Assembly: GCA_009783885.1 (NCBI GenBank)
Contig: WRCN01000003.1
Location: 1 to 64,000 of the forward strand
Source of the DNA: Bacteroidales bacterium
GTDB taxonomy: Bacteria > Bacteroidota > Bacteroidia > Bacteroidales > P3
Direction of reading: 5' to 3'
Length of the DNA: 64,000 bases
Made by a program: the position numbers and the translations under genes. Below, one piece after another: positions 30,308 to 40,300 of this stretch. Within the stretch, counting starts at the first letter, position 1. Each line of letters begins with the position of its first letter. The notes under the pieces are model-generated. The model was given only the letters and a program-made list of their open reading frames with translations, did not search any database and had not been told where the DNA came from.

Positions 30308-30737
30308 TGCCTATTTGTGTTGCCGAAATTCGTCGAGTTTTGGAATCGGATACGGTAATTTCTATTTTTACAAAATGTTGTGGGAGAAGAGGTTCTACGA
30401 GTTCTGCCCATTCCAAAAAACAATAATTTCCGCTGTAAAAATACTCTTCGCAGCCCAAATCACAAGCTTCACGAAGATTTTTGAGACGATAAAAATCAAA
30501 GTGAAAAATTGGCTGATGATGTTGGGTTCGATATTCGTTGATAATCGCAAATGTCGGACTATTCACTACATCCACAGCATTCAATGCTTCACAAAGTGTT
30601 TTGATAAACGTTGTTTTTCCTGCGCCCATTTCAGCGTAAAATGCAAACACGCGGGCTTGTGGAAACGCTGTCAGCAACTCTTTGGCAACCGATGGAAGTT
30701 GTTCTAAATTCGTGATGTCTTTTTCAAAAGTTTGCAT
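30288..30737 (-). CDS. tsaE: tRNA threonylcarbamoyladenosine biosynthesis ATPase TsaE
   Basis: The 149-residue P-loop ATPase partners TsaB and TsaD in making t6A at position 37 of tRNAs reading ANN codons. The Walker A motif is G-A-G-K-T-T-F-I-K, followed by the family S-P-T-F-A-I-I-N-E-Y switch region, H-F-D-F-Y-R-L and C-F-L-E-W-A-E. The start follows the porX stop by 1 base, and the C-terminal end overlaps aroB by 20 bases. TsaD is nearby (32445) but lies beyond porX in another transcription unit. Confidence 0.96.
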   Translation of the reverse strand: MQTFEKDITNLEQLPSVAKELLTAFPQARVFAFYAEMGAGKTTFIKTLCEALNAVDVVNSPTFAIINEYRTQHHQPIFHFDFYRLKNLREACDLGCEEYFYSGNYCFLEWAELVEPLLPQHFVKIEITVSDSKTRRISATQIGNDCNSV

Positions 30738-30738
30738 T

Positions 30739-32292
30739 TTATTTGTTTTGTAAGATGATGATTGGTATTAACATTTCTTCTATGGAAATTCCGCCGTGTT
30801 GCATGGTATTTTTGTAATAATTGGCATAGTGGGCGAAATTATTGGGATATACAAAAAAATCGTTGCCTCTGCAAAAGATATAACTCGACGAAACGTTGAG
30901 CTTCGGTAAATAGCCATCTTCGGGTTTTTTGATCAAGAAAACCTGATCCGGATCATAATCTAATTTTCGACCTGTTTTATAGCGCAAATTCAAACTTGTA
31001 TCGCGCTCTGCTTTAATCCGAACAGGATCTTTCACACGTACAGAACCATGGTCGGTTGTGATAACTACATTCACATTTTTTTCTGCCAATTGTTTGATAA
31101 ACTCAAACAACATTGAGTGTTCAAACCACGACAAAACCAAACCGCGATAACCCTCTTCGCCTTCCGTCATTTCTCTTACTAAATTCACGTCTGTGCTGGC
31201 GTGCGAAAGCATGTCCACAAAATTATAAATCAGCACATTCAATTTGGAATCCATCATTTGCGGAATGCTTTCTACCATTTTCTTTCCGAACGATTGATTG
31301 AAAATTTTGTTGAATGTAAATCGCATTTTTTTTCCGTGACGTTGAATAAATTCACCAAACAAATCAGATTCGTATTGATTTTTGTGGTCGTCTTCATCTT
31401 CATTGATCCACAAGTTGGGATATTTTTTTTCAATCTCGCTTGGCAAAAGACCTGCAAACAGGCTGTTTCGCGCATATTGCGTAACAGAGGGCAGAATACT
31501 CATATAAAGCCTGTCCGAAACTACTCGAAAATATTCCTCGATCAGCGGTTGGAGAGTTTTCCAGTGATCATAACGCAAGTTGTCAATCAAAATCAAAAAC
31601 GTTGGTTTGTCGTTTGATAATAAAGGCAAAAAATGTTGTCTCAAAACAGTGTGCGACATCGTTAATCCCTCGTTAACATTACCTTTTAGAAAATCTAAAT
31701 AATTATTTTCGACATATTTTGCAAACAAAGTATTCGCTTCATCTTTTTGGTTTTGCAAAATCTCAAAAATGCCGGAATCTTCCGTTTTTGACAATTCTAT
31801 TGTCCAACGCGTCAACTTTTTGTACAACTTCTCCCATTCTAAAAACGACAGTTTGGCTGACAAATTCATACTGATTTCGCGAAATTCCTGCTGATAAGAT
31901 TGTGTAGCTTTCTCGTTAACCAAGCGTTTGCCCTCCAAATTTCGTTTCAAACAAGGCAGAATCTGATTCGGATTAACGGGCTTGATCAAATAGTCGGAAA
32001 TTTTAGAACCGATAGCCTCCTCCATGATGTTTTCCTCTTCGTTTTTGGTAATCATCACGACTGGGAGCATGGGAGCTAATTTCTTTATTTCTGTCAAGGT
32101 TTCAAGACCGGAAAGTCCCGGCATTTGTTCATCTAAAAAAACAATATCCAAGTTTTCCGTACGCACAATATCTAAGGCTTCCGCACCATTGTTCGACATT
32201 AAAACTTCGTAATCTTTAGCTTCTAAAAATAAGACGTAGGGCTTTAATAAATCGACTTCATCATCGACCCAAAGAATTTTTATTTTATCCAT
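30739..32292 (-). CDS. porX: T9SS response regulator PorX (receiver plus PglZ-like phosphatase domain)
   Basis: The 517-residue protein joins a CheY-like receiver to a PglZ/alkaline-phosphatase-like effector, the layout of PorX. PorX controls T9SS gene expression with the histidine kinase PorY. In the receiver, the acidic pair is D10-D11 and the phosphoacceptor should be D54 in F-L-D-E-Q-M-P-G, with the conserved T and K-P following. The effector contains L-I-D-N-L-R-Y-D-H-W and T-T-D-H-G-S-V, metal-site motifs of the alkaline phosphatase superfamily. No DNA-binding domain is present. It is first in the porX-tsaE-aroB-aroA-sigma series. PorY is not in the window. Confidence 0.93.
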   Translation of the reverse strand: MDKIKILWVDDEVDLLKPYVLFLEAKDYEVLMSNNGAEALDIVRTENLDIVFLDEQMPGLSGLETLTEIKKLAPMLPVVMITKNEEENIMEEAIGSKISDYLIKPVNPNQILPCLKRNLEGKRLVNEKATQSYQQEFREISMNLSAKLSFLEWEKLYKKLTRWTIELSKTEDSGIFEILQNQKDEANTLFAKYVENNYLDFLKGNVNEGLTMSHTVLRQHFLPLLSNDKPTFLILIDNLRYDHWKTLQPLIEEYFRVVSDRLYMSILPSVTQYARNSLFAGLLPSEIEKKYPNLWINEDEDDHKNQYESDLFGEFIQRHGKKMRFTFNKIFNQSFGKKMVESIPQMMDSKLNVLIYNFVDMLSHASTDVNLVREMTEGEEGYRGLVLSWFEHSMLFEFIKQLAEKNVNVVITTDHGSVRVKDPVRIKAERDTSLNLRYKTGRKLDYDPDQVFLIKKPEDGYLPKLNVSSSYIFCRGNDFFVYPNNFAHYANYYKNTMQHGGISIEEMLIPIIILQNK

Positions 32293-32309
32293 TTTTTTCT
32301 ATTTTTTTT

Positions 32310-32317
32310 CAAAGATA
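32310..32317 (-). promoter_or_regulatory. Putative porX operon promoter -7 element
   Basis: The minus strand reads TATCTTTG 18 bases before the porX ATG. A TTTG lies upstream at 32344-32341, with a spacing of 23 bases, slightly longer than normal. Confidence 0.5.
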
Positions 32318-32444
32318 CACATTTAAAAAGAATCCAACTGCAAAATTACGACAAAAAAATGAATGTTAAAAGTATTTTAAGTTAAAAAGTGTTAAAACTT
32401 AACAAAATTTAACCAAAACCTTACAACTTTTTCAAAATCAAACG

Positions 32445-33449
32445 TCATCTTGCAAAAGGAACAACGTCTAATCCGCAGAAATTGTGGTTCAAATACTTAA
32501 AATATCCGGCAATAGCAATCATAGCCGCATTATCAGTGGTGTATTGAAACGGCGGAACAAATGTAGTCCAACCTAATTGTTGACCGGTTTCTACAATGGC
32601 GCTTCGCATAGCGGAATTGGCTGAAACACCACCTCCGATGGTAATGGTTTTTATATTCAAATCTTTTGCTGCCAAACATAATTTTTTCATCAAAATTTTC
32701 ACAATAGTGTACTGAATCGAAGCACACAAGTCGTTTTTGTTTTTTTCGATGAAATCGGGATCAACTTTTAATTGATCGCGGATTAAATATAAGATTGATG
32801 TTTTCAATCCACTGAAACTATAGTCGTAGCCTGAAATTCGAGGTTCTGCAAATACAAACGCATTCGGATTACCTTCTTTAGCTAGACGGTCGATAACCGG
32901 TCCGCCCGGATAGCCCAAATCCATGATTTTAGCAGATTTGTCAAAAGCTTCGCCGGCGGCATCATCAATAGTCCGTCCGATAATTTGCATATCGAACGGA
33001 CTTTTGACTAAGACAATTTGCGTGTGTCCACCCGAAACGAGCAAGCACAAATGCGGAAATTCAGGCACAGGCGAATCTTCGGTTTCCTTGATAAAATGAG
33101 ACAGAATATGCCCTTCCAAGTGATTGACTTCGATAAGTGGAATATTCAGTGCCAAACTCATGGATTTAGCAAACGATGTGCCTACCAACAACGAGCCCAA
33201 CAATCCCGGACCTCGCGTAAATGCAATCGCATCTAAATCTTGAGCGGTCAATCCGGCTTGTTTTAAGGCCGAATCTATAACGGGAACAATGCATTGCTGA
33301 TGTGCTCTTGATGCCAATTCGGGAACAACACCACCATAAGCTTCATGAACTTTTTGATTGGCGATCAAATTCGCACGAATATGTTCGTTTTCCAAAATTG
33401 CTGCAGACGTATCGTCGCAGGAGGATTCTATACCGAGAATATACGCCAT
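32445..33449 (-). CDS. tsaD: tRNA N6-adenosine threonylcarbamoyltransferase TsaD
   Basis: The 334-residue Kae1/Qri7 family enzyme transfers threonylcarbamoyl to A37 of tRNA. The N-terminus I-L-G-I-E-S-S-C-D-D-T and the metal ligands H110 and H114 in N-H-L-E-G-H are intact. Other motifs are V-S-G-G-H-T, D-D-A-A-G-E-A-F-D-K and I-G-G-G-V-S-A-N. The start directly abuts the pepO stop (no gap), so it is translated from the pepO transcript. With TsaE at 30288, two of the three dedicated t6A proteins lie within 3 kb but in different operons. Confidence 0.97.
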   Translation of the reverse strand: MAYILGIESSCDDTSAAILENEHIRANLIANQKVHEAYGGVVPELASRAHQQCIVPVIDSALKQAGLTAQDLDAIAFTRGPGLLGSLLVGTSFAKSMSLALNIPLIEVNHLEGHILSHFIKETEDSPVPEFPHLCLLVSGGHTQIVLVKSPFDMQIIGRTIDDAAGEAFDKSAKIMDLGYPGGPVIDRLAKEGNPNAFVFAEPRISGYDYSFSGLKTSILYLIRDQLKVDPDFIEKNKNDLCASIQYTIVKILMKKLCLAAKDLNIKTITIGGGVSANSAMRSAIVETGQQLGWTTFVPPFQYTTDNAAMIAIAGYFKYLNHNFCGLDVVPFAR

Positions 33450-35471
33450 TTACCAGATCCTCGCACGTTTTTCGGGTGCTAACCACATGCCGTCGCCGGG
33501 TTGAACATCGAACGCATTGATGAAAGCATCAATGTGCGGTACAGATCCATTCACACGCCATTTCGGCAATGAGTGAACGCCTTCTTTGGTTTGACGCAAA
33601 ATTTCTTGTTCGCGGATATTAGATGCCCAAACCGTTGCATACGCAATGAAAAAGCGTTGCGAAGGTGTAAAACCTTGAAGCGGTTGGTCTTGCTTATACT
33701 GCGTGGTTCTTTGGAATCCGGTGTAAGCCACATGTAAACCACCGTTGTCGGAAATATTTTCGCCTAATGTCAATCGACCATTGGCAAATACGTCCGGAGC
33801 TACTTCAATTGCATTGAAATGCTCTACCAAAACATTGGTGCGCTCGTTGAAACGCTCCCTATCTTCAGAAGTCCACCAGTTTGAAAGGTTTCCGTCTTTA
33901 TCAAATTTGCTGCCTTGATCGTCAAAACCGTGGCTAATTTCGTGAGCAATCACCATACCAATTGCACCGTAATTTAATGCATCATCACCATTCATGAAGA
34001 AAAACGGAGGTTGCAAAATACCTGCAGGGAAGCAGATTTCATTGGTTGTTGGATTGTAATACGCATTAACAGTATGTGCATTCATCAACCATTTGTCGCG
34101 GTCAACCGGTTGGTTGATTTCAGCAAGCATACGATTGTGGTGAAATTTGGTTGCACGTTTGATATTTTCAAAATACGAATCAGCAGCATCAATGGTTAAT
34201 GCAGAGTAGTCGATCCATTTGTCGGGATAACCGATTTTTACACGGAATGTGCCTAATTTTTCATGTGCTTTTTCTTTAGTTTCATCACCCATCCACTCTA
34301 AATTATCAATACGTTCGCCGAAGGCCAATAAAAGATTATTAACTAATCCCAACATGCGTTCTTTTGCAGCCGGAGGAAAATAGCGTTTAACATATTCTTC
34401 GCCAACAGCTTCACCGAGCATATTATCCACAACATTGACCATTGTTTTCCAGCGTTCTTGTTGGGCTTGAGTGCCACGAACAGCTCTGCCGTAGTATTCA
34501 AAACTTGCATCTTGAAATGGCATTGACAAATACGACGAAGCGTTGCTGATGCAGTTAAATGCTAAATAACTTTTTACTTCGTCCATCGAAAGAGATCTTA
34601 AAATTTTCGAAAGGTTTGTAAAATAATTTACAGTTCTTACGCTAAGTTCTTTAACATCGTTAATACCAAGCATTTCGAAGTATTGCGTCCAATTGATGAT
34701 GGGGGTCATTGTTTGGAGTTTTTCGATGTTCATTTTGTTGAATGTTTTGTGTGGATCACGCTGATCAATACGCGGCATTGTAACCTCAGCCAACTTAGTT
34801 TCTACTTTCATCACATCGATTGTCATTTTTTCAGCTTGCTCTTTCGAAAAATTACTCAATTCAAACATTGTTGTAAGCATAGTTTGATAAGCATTACGCA
34901 GATCAATCGAACGTTGATCATTGTCTAAATAATAATCGCGATCACCCATACCCAAACGACCTTGCGTGAGCCAAGCGATGTTCATTTCGCTGTTTTCCAA
35001 ATCGGCAGCAGCATATAAGCCGAACAATGGCGAAAAACCTTGTTGATGTTGGGTCAAAACGTATTGGATTGCATCTTCAAGCGAAGTTAAGGCTTGAATT
35101 TTTTTGAGTTCATCGACAATCGGAGTAATGCCTTCTTTGTCTAAGCGAATAGTGTCCATACCCAAAGCGAAAAGTGTTCCGATTTTTTGTGCATTTGAAC
35201 CTTTCGGATGATTTCTTTTGCTTAAATTTTCGATCAATTCTCGAACGATGACTTGATTGTCGCGAGCCAATTTGTCGAAGGTTCCGAAACGTGCATACTC
35301 GTCCGGAATTGGGTTGTTAAGTTGCCAACCGCCTGTTGCGAATTGGTAAAAATTTTCGGCAGGAGATATACTCGTGTCTAAGTTTGTGAGGTCAAGTCCA
35401 TCCATGTTTTTTTTGTTTGAACAGCCAGCTAATAGAGCCAAGCATGCGATTGAGGTGAGGAGTTTTTTCAT
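33450..35471 (-). CDS. pepO: M13 family (neprilysin-like) zinc metallopeptidase
   Basis: The 673-residue peptidase has the M13 signature. The zinc site H-E-I-S-H is at residues 510-514, with the third ligand expected in G-E-N-I-S-D-N-G-G downstream. The N-A-Y-Y-N-P substrate-binding motif and F-P-A-G-I-L-Q-P-P-F-F precede it, and the C-terminus ends near D-x-M-W-L-x-P-E-x-R-A-R-I-W. The signal peptide carries a lipobox L-L-A-G-C (Cys near residue 17), so it is probably a lipoprotein cleaving small peptides in the periplasm or outside. It lies upstream of tsaD with no gap. A repeat and the end of ispF lie just upstream. Confidence 0.94.
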   Translation of the reverse strand: MKKLLTSIACLALLAGCSNKKNMDGLDLTNLDTSISPAENFYQFATGGWQLNNPIPDEYARFGTFDKLARDNQVIVRELIENLSKRNHPKGSNAQKIGTLFALGMDTIRLDKEGITPIVDELKKIQALTSLEDAIQYVLTQHQQGFSPLFGLYAAADLENSEMNIAWLTQGRLGMGDRDYYLDNDQRSIDLRNAYQTMLTTMFELSNFSKEQAEKMTIDVMKVETKLAEVTMPRIDQRDPHKTFNKMNIEKLQTMTPIINWTQYFEMLGINDVKELSVRTVNYFTNLSKILRSLSMDEVKSYLAFNCISNASSYLSMPFQDASFEYYGRAVRGTQAQQERWKTMVNVVDNMLGEAVGEEYVKRYFPPAAKERMLGLVNNLLLAFGERIDNLEWMGDETKEKAHEKLGTFRVKIGYPDKWIDYSALTIDAADSYFENIKRATKFHHNRMLAEINQPVDRDKWLMNAHTVNAYYNPTTNEICFPAGILQPPFFFMNGDDALNYGAIGMVIAHEISHGFDDQGSKFDKDGNLSNWWTSEDRERFNERTNVLVEHFNAIEVAPDVFANGRLTLGENISDNGGLHVAYTGFQRTTQYKQDQPLQGFTPSQRFFIAYATVWASNIREQEILRQTKEGVHSLPKWRVNGSVPHIDAFINAFDVQPGDGMWLAPEKRARIW

Positions 35472-35510
35472 GATATTTGGGTTTTGTTATTGTTTTGTTT
35501 GTTTGGACAC

Positions 35511-35564
35511 CCCTTGCGGTTGCCCTTTTCCATAAGGGTCGCCCTTACGGGTCTACTGTAAGCA
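35511..35564. repeat. Palindromic repeat overlapping the ispF stop codon
   Basis: The sequence contains CCTTGCGGTTGCCC and a perfect 6-bp hairpin, TAAGGG (35533-35538) with CCCTTA (35542-35547). The ispF stop codon (35545-35547) lies inside the second arm. It sits between ispF and pepO, both on the minus strand, and may end the ispF transcript. Confidence 0.6.
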
Positions 35565-36027
35565 AGACTACCGCCTGTGCCGAAACACCCTCCTCTCGTC
35601 CCTCAAATCCCATGTTTTCGGTGGTTGAGGCTTTGATGGAAACGCGGTTTTCGTCGATATTCATGACAACAGCTAACGTGGATTTCATTTGTGGAATATA
35701 GCCGGAAATTTTTGGTGTTTGCAATACAATCGTGCTGTCAATATTTCCAATCGTATAGCCTTTTTCGTAAATTTTTGAAACAACATTTTTCAGTAATATT
35801 TTACTGTCAATATCTTTGTATTGTGTACTTTTATCTGAAAAATGAAATCCAATGTCTCTTAGATTTGCCGCACCCAGTAAGGCATCGCAAATAGCGTGAA
35901 TTAATACATCTGCGTCTGAATGTCCCAAAACGCCTTTGTGATGAGGAATTTCGATACCGCCAAGAATCAACTTTCGCCCTTCAACCAAGCGATGTACGTC
36001 ATATCCTTGTCCAATGCGAATTTCCAT
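35545..36027 (-). CDS. ispF: 2-C-methyl-D-erythritol 2,4-cyclodiphosphate synthase
   Basis: The 160-residue enzyme forms the cyclic diphosphate in the non-mevalonate (MEP) isoprenoid pathway. Zinc ligands are visible as D10 and H12 in G-Y-D-V-H-R and H44 in [16 protein letters not shown] and G-F-H-F-S-D are also conserved. The size is that of a single-domain IspF, not a fused IspDF. The gene begins 5 bases after the porV stop and should be co-transcribed with it. The last codons and stop lie inside a palindromic repeat. Confidence 0.97.
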   Translation of the reverse strand: MEIRIGQGYDVHRLVEGRKLILGGIEIPHHKGVLGHSDADVLIHAICDALLGAANLRDIGFHFSDKSTQYKDIDSKILLKNVVSKIYEKGYTIGNIDSTIVLQTPKISGYIPQMKSTLAVVMNIDENRVSIKASTTENMGFEGREEGVSAQAVVLLTVDP

Positions 36028-36032
36028 CGAAT

Positions 36033-37259
36033 TTAATTTGTGTTGAGTTGTGTGTTTTGTCTGCGCATATATTCCGCAAAATTGAATTTCAACGTAAATC
36101 GCAGCGTATTTTTTAGCGGATTGTTAGGATTACTTTGTCGCGGCATAAGATAGGAAAAATCCACTTCAAACACATTAAACCGCAGACCCGCACCAAGTGT
36201 AAAAAATTGGCGCCCGCCTTTACCGAAATCTCTGTGACCGCTTTCGTGAAAATAACCGCCTCGAAAAGCAAATGTTTTGTTATACACATATTCCACACCG
36301 ACACTAATATTGACTTCATGAAATTCTTCACGCCAACCACCGGGTGCATCATGGAACGATTGAAAAATTCCTTGAATAACACCTACGTTGTCGTCCATTC
36401 CGGCAATTATCGTATCACCTCTTCGAACCGGTGGGGTAGGGACGAGCAATTTATTGAAATCAATCATTCCTGTGAATTCATTGTATTGATCAACTTGTAC
36501 GGTGTAAGAGCCGCCTAATCGCAAGTTTGCTGGTAAAAAATCCTTTTCCATGTTTTGTGAATACGATATTTTTGCTCCGACATTGGAAATGTTCATTCCC
36601 AAAGCAAACGAGCTGGCCTCGGTATTGGATGTTGAGATTTCTCGCGTATAAAACATCGAAATATCAACAGCTCCTGAGTTTGCCGCCGAAGACTTTGACG
36701 CTCCCAAACCTTGGTATCCCATTGTTAAATCGGAACGAATGTAGCGTCCGGCAACGGCAAGAGAAAAATTAGGCGATAATTTTCGCGAAAGACTGAGGTC
36801 AATTGCGTACTCGTTAGGACTGTATGTCGTGCCGGGATCATCCTGATCAATTCGAAATACAACTTTCCCCAATGAAAAATATCGTATCGAACTTCCAAGT
36901 ACCCAATCGTTGTCGATACGATAATAGCCAGCCAAATACAACAAATTCATATCCGGAACTAACGTGCGCAACCAAGGGCTAAAAGTTAACGAAACCCCAA
37001 ATTGGTCATCAATAAACGCATATTTTGCAGCATTCCAATGTTGGGAATTGATATCCGGTGAAGAAGCTACGCCCGCATCTCCCAAGGCTCCGGCTCGTGC
37101 ATCGGGTGAAATGAGCAAAAAAGGAACTGCTGTGGAAATAGAACCTCCGGTGTATCTTAAACGGTCGTCAGCATTATGACCGGGAATCTGTGCCAAAAGC
37201 TTTCCTGAAGCTAAAATCAGGAAAAAAACAACTGTTATATTTTTCAACCAAAACGACAT
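36033..37259 (-). CDS. porV: T9SS outer-membrane shuttle protein PorV (LptO)
   Basis: The 408-residue protein has a signal peptide (through L-L-A-Q near residue 24) and the FadL-like barrel sequence of PorV. In P. gingivalis PorV carries cargo from the SprA translocon to the PorU sortase. The stretch after the signal, with [19 protein letters not shown] and then N-x-Q-H-W-N-A-A-K, is the family signature. The body alternates beta strands and ends in a strand rich in F and K. It follows porU after 41 bases and precedes ispF by 5 bases. A TATCTTTG box at 37285-37278 may give it a separate promoter. Confidence 0.95.
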   Translation of the reverse strand: MSFWLKNITVVFFLILASGKLLAQIPGHNADDRLRYTGGSISTAVPFLLISPDARAGALGDAGVASSPDINSQHWNAAKYAFIDDQFGVSLTFSPWLRTLVPDMNLLYLAGYYRIDNDWVLGSSIRYFSLGKVVFRIDQDDPGTTYSPNEYAIDLSLSRKLSPNFSLAVAGRYIRSDLTMGYQGLGASKSSAANSGAVDISMFYTREISTSNTEASSFALGMNISNVGAKISYSQNMEKDFLPANLRLGGSYTVQVDQYNEFTGMIDFNKLLVPTPPVRRGDTIIAGMDDNVGVIQGIFQSFHDAPGGWREEFHEVNISVGVEYVYNKTFAFRGGYFHESGHRDFGKGGRQFFTLGAGLRFNVFEVDFSYLMPRQSNPNNPLKNTLRFTLKFNFAEYMRRQNTQLNTN

Positions 37260-37277
37260 AATTTCAAATTTGGGTTA

Positions 37278-37285
37278 CAAAGATA
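37278..37285 (-). promoter_or_regulatory. Putative porV promoter -7 element
   Basis: The minus strand reads TATCTTTG in the 41-base porU-porV gap, 18 bases before the porV ATG. The corresponding -33 position falls within the porU stop region and does not match TTTG. Confidence 0.45.
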
Positions 37286-37300
37286 CGAAAAAAAAATGAA

Positions 37301-40300
37301 TTAACCACCACCAATAACTAATTTTTCTGTTTTTTCTGCCATTCGCCCATCTTCCAAAACAATTCGAAGTCTGTATAGATAAAGCCCTTGGCGGAGTTTG
37401 TGTCCATTGGCATCTCTCGTATTCCACTCGATTGGATCAATGGCAAATCCGTCCGGATTAACGTTTTTTGAGAGTCGCACCATCCATCGTCCACTCATAT
37501 CAAAAATGTCAATTTCCACGCGTTTGATTTTTTGGGGAGCATTGTGAGTGAAATAAAATTTAGTATGATCAATCATCGGATTTGGGAAGCAGAAGGCTTG
37601 TCCGATGATTGGTTTGTCCGATTGCACAACATTAAAATCTAAACTTGCTTCTGTTGAAATATTGAAAACATTCCAAACTTTTAATTTCAGATTATAGGCT
37701 CCGGGCAACAGGTTAAACATAGGATAACGTATTTCTCCACGCATTTCACCGTTAGGCCCAGAGGGCAATTCTTCGAAAAACTCGTTGAGGTAGATTTGTC
37801 TTCTGAAATCATCGTTAATGACCAAACTGATATTGTGTCCGATGCCTGCTCCGGTATAGTTAATTCCGTATTTGTCGCTGACTTTCGCCAATAAAATGGG
37901 GTTTGATGTAGCGATGTTTCCGTTCCGAAAATTGGTGTCGTTGAGAAACAATCGAACGACCGGAGGATCTGCGGAATCTCCAAAAAACTCACCAAATCCG
38001 CCAATAACCACACTATCGAAAACACCTGTTGCGTCAGCAGAATCCGAATAGGCGTAATAACTGATTTTTCCAAATCCGTAGTTATAATTGATGTCTTTCG
38101 GTGCCATGAATTGAACGTTAAACTCGCCGTTAATTACGGGAATTCGACCTCTGAACAAAGCATTTTCTTGAACGTTGTAAGAAATAACCGGATTATTGTG
38201 AGACGATGTGCTGTTTTTTTGGCCCAACGTTTGTACTTGTGTAGGCTTGTCAAATACGGTAATGCTGACTTCTCCGTTGAAATCGGATAAAAAATTATTG
38301 TTGAAATCTACAATTTTTCCGGAGATACTTGCGTAATCCAAAGCTCTGATGGTATCAATGCCGTTTTCTATGGGATTATCGTTAATGTGCGTTGTGATTA
38401 CTTTGTATTGAGGTAAAGCTAATGAAATAGCAGGATCTCCAAGCAAAACAAATTGTTGAAGTGAGCGCAAGTTATTACTCGCATTTTTAGCTAATCTCAT
38501 ACATTCACTTAAACTTCGCGCATTGCCATTGTTATCGCGCATCAATGCCAAATGATTAAATAGGCCGTGGAGCGTATCGTTAGGACTCGCCCATGCTATT
38601 CGTGATGTCCCAATTTGCACAACAGCACCACCTTTCGGCGATATGACCGACCATTCGCCACCCGAAATCAAATCCGGATTATCATACCGTGAAAACGAAC
38701 AAGAAGCTGTGAAAAATACCATCAATTGATCAATGTTTTGAAGATTTTGAATATCGGATACGTTCAAAATATCTTCGTCTGCCAGCCTAACTTCGCCACT
38801 ATGTCCTTGATAATTCAAAAGTAATGTGCCGCGTTCAATGCGCCGTATTAACGCCTCTTTTGCGGCAGGGAAGCGCGCTCCGCTTGGCGTGGCAACTTGA
38901 GGAAAAGCGTCAAAGTAGATTTTATCAATGTTGATTTCTCTGAAATTTTTTCTGAAATCATTCTCAAAATAAACCCTACTATTATGAGTAGATTCAAAGA
39001 TTTTAACGAAGACTCCATTATCTCCATCATCTGCCAAATTAGCGACCACATTTCGCCAATCACCGAATTTCGGACCTACATAAGAAATGGTTTTATCCAC
39101 CAATGTACGTGCTTGTTCGAGTGTTCGTGCAGGAAAACGACCAATACCGATAGCTAACCTGTCTGTATTACCGGGGCTTGGTAATCCTGTTTCGCCGTCT
39201 GCCAAAAAACCAAACATATCATCGGTCGAAAAACTTTCACTCTCTCTCAATCCCGTTGGAAACTGGTAGTTCAATACAAAATTTTGTACTTGTCCTGTTT
39301 GGTTTGTTCGGTCGCGATAGTCGTAAGATGGCGAACCAAAAAGTAACAAATATTTCGGAACAATGTCCGAACCTTGCGCCAATGCTTTGTTTCTGTAATG
39401 TCGCATCATGCGTCGAATGGCCATCGGATCTTGACGCCCGAATGAAAATTCGTTAAACACTTCGGTTGGTGTAACCACTAAAACATTCAGATTTCGATTG
39501 CGGTGAAATTCCGCCAATCGCTCGGCTTCGCTGCGAAAAAGAGGATGTACGACAATCACATATTCTACGGAATCCACTCCATGAAAATTTTGATTTTTGA
39601 TGGGTTCAAATTGAGTTATCGAAGTTACTGAACTTTCGGAAAATCCTATAAATTCAGATCTTCTGGAAAGCGAAGAGGTAAACGAAAACGTGTTTCCGGA
39701 AAGCGTGCCTTGAATAATTTGCGGTTCCAGTGGATTGGAAATATCCCAAAAACGCGATGTTGAATTTGCTGAACTAATTCTAAATTCGCCTATTTCAGAC
39801 GTTTCGGAGTCTACAAATCGGAATTGAAAGGGCGCATTTCCAATAAATGATAATTGTCGTCGATAATGAAGTTCCAAATAATCCAAATGCGCCCAACTTG
39901 GATTGTTTGAAAGCCTTGTGTAGGCAAACGATATGCTGGGTGAGGCGTTTGTAAATGTCCAAGAAAATTCGTCCAACAGTTCTACCATCCAATCATTAAT
40001 GGCGGTTGATCGCGACAACGTTCGCGTTGGATTGCTCGGGTTAGAAATCTCAACTCTTGCGGGTTCATTAATCACCAAACGGGTTCTGACGTTAACAGGT
40101 TTAGAAATTACCAACCCCGGCAAATTCAAATCAATAGTTAGGTTTGGTCTTGCCGGATCCAACCGTTCGCCATACCACTCTTGACTTGATTTAAACGGAT
40201 TAACCTCATCTTTTTCGTAACGGTAATGGTCTTGAAATTCGGTGATAGTTAATGTTGCCGGTGATGGTTCAATGGACTTATTTGTTAGTCGTTTTCGTGT

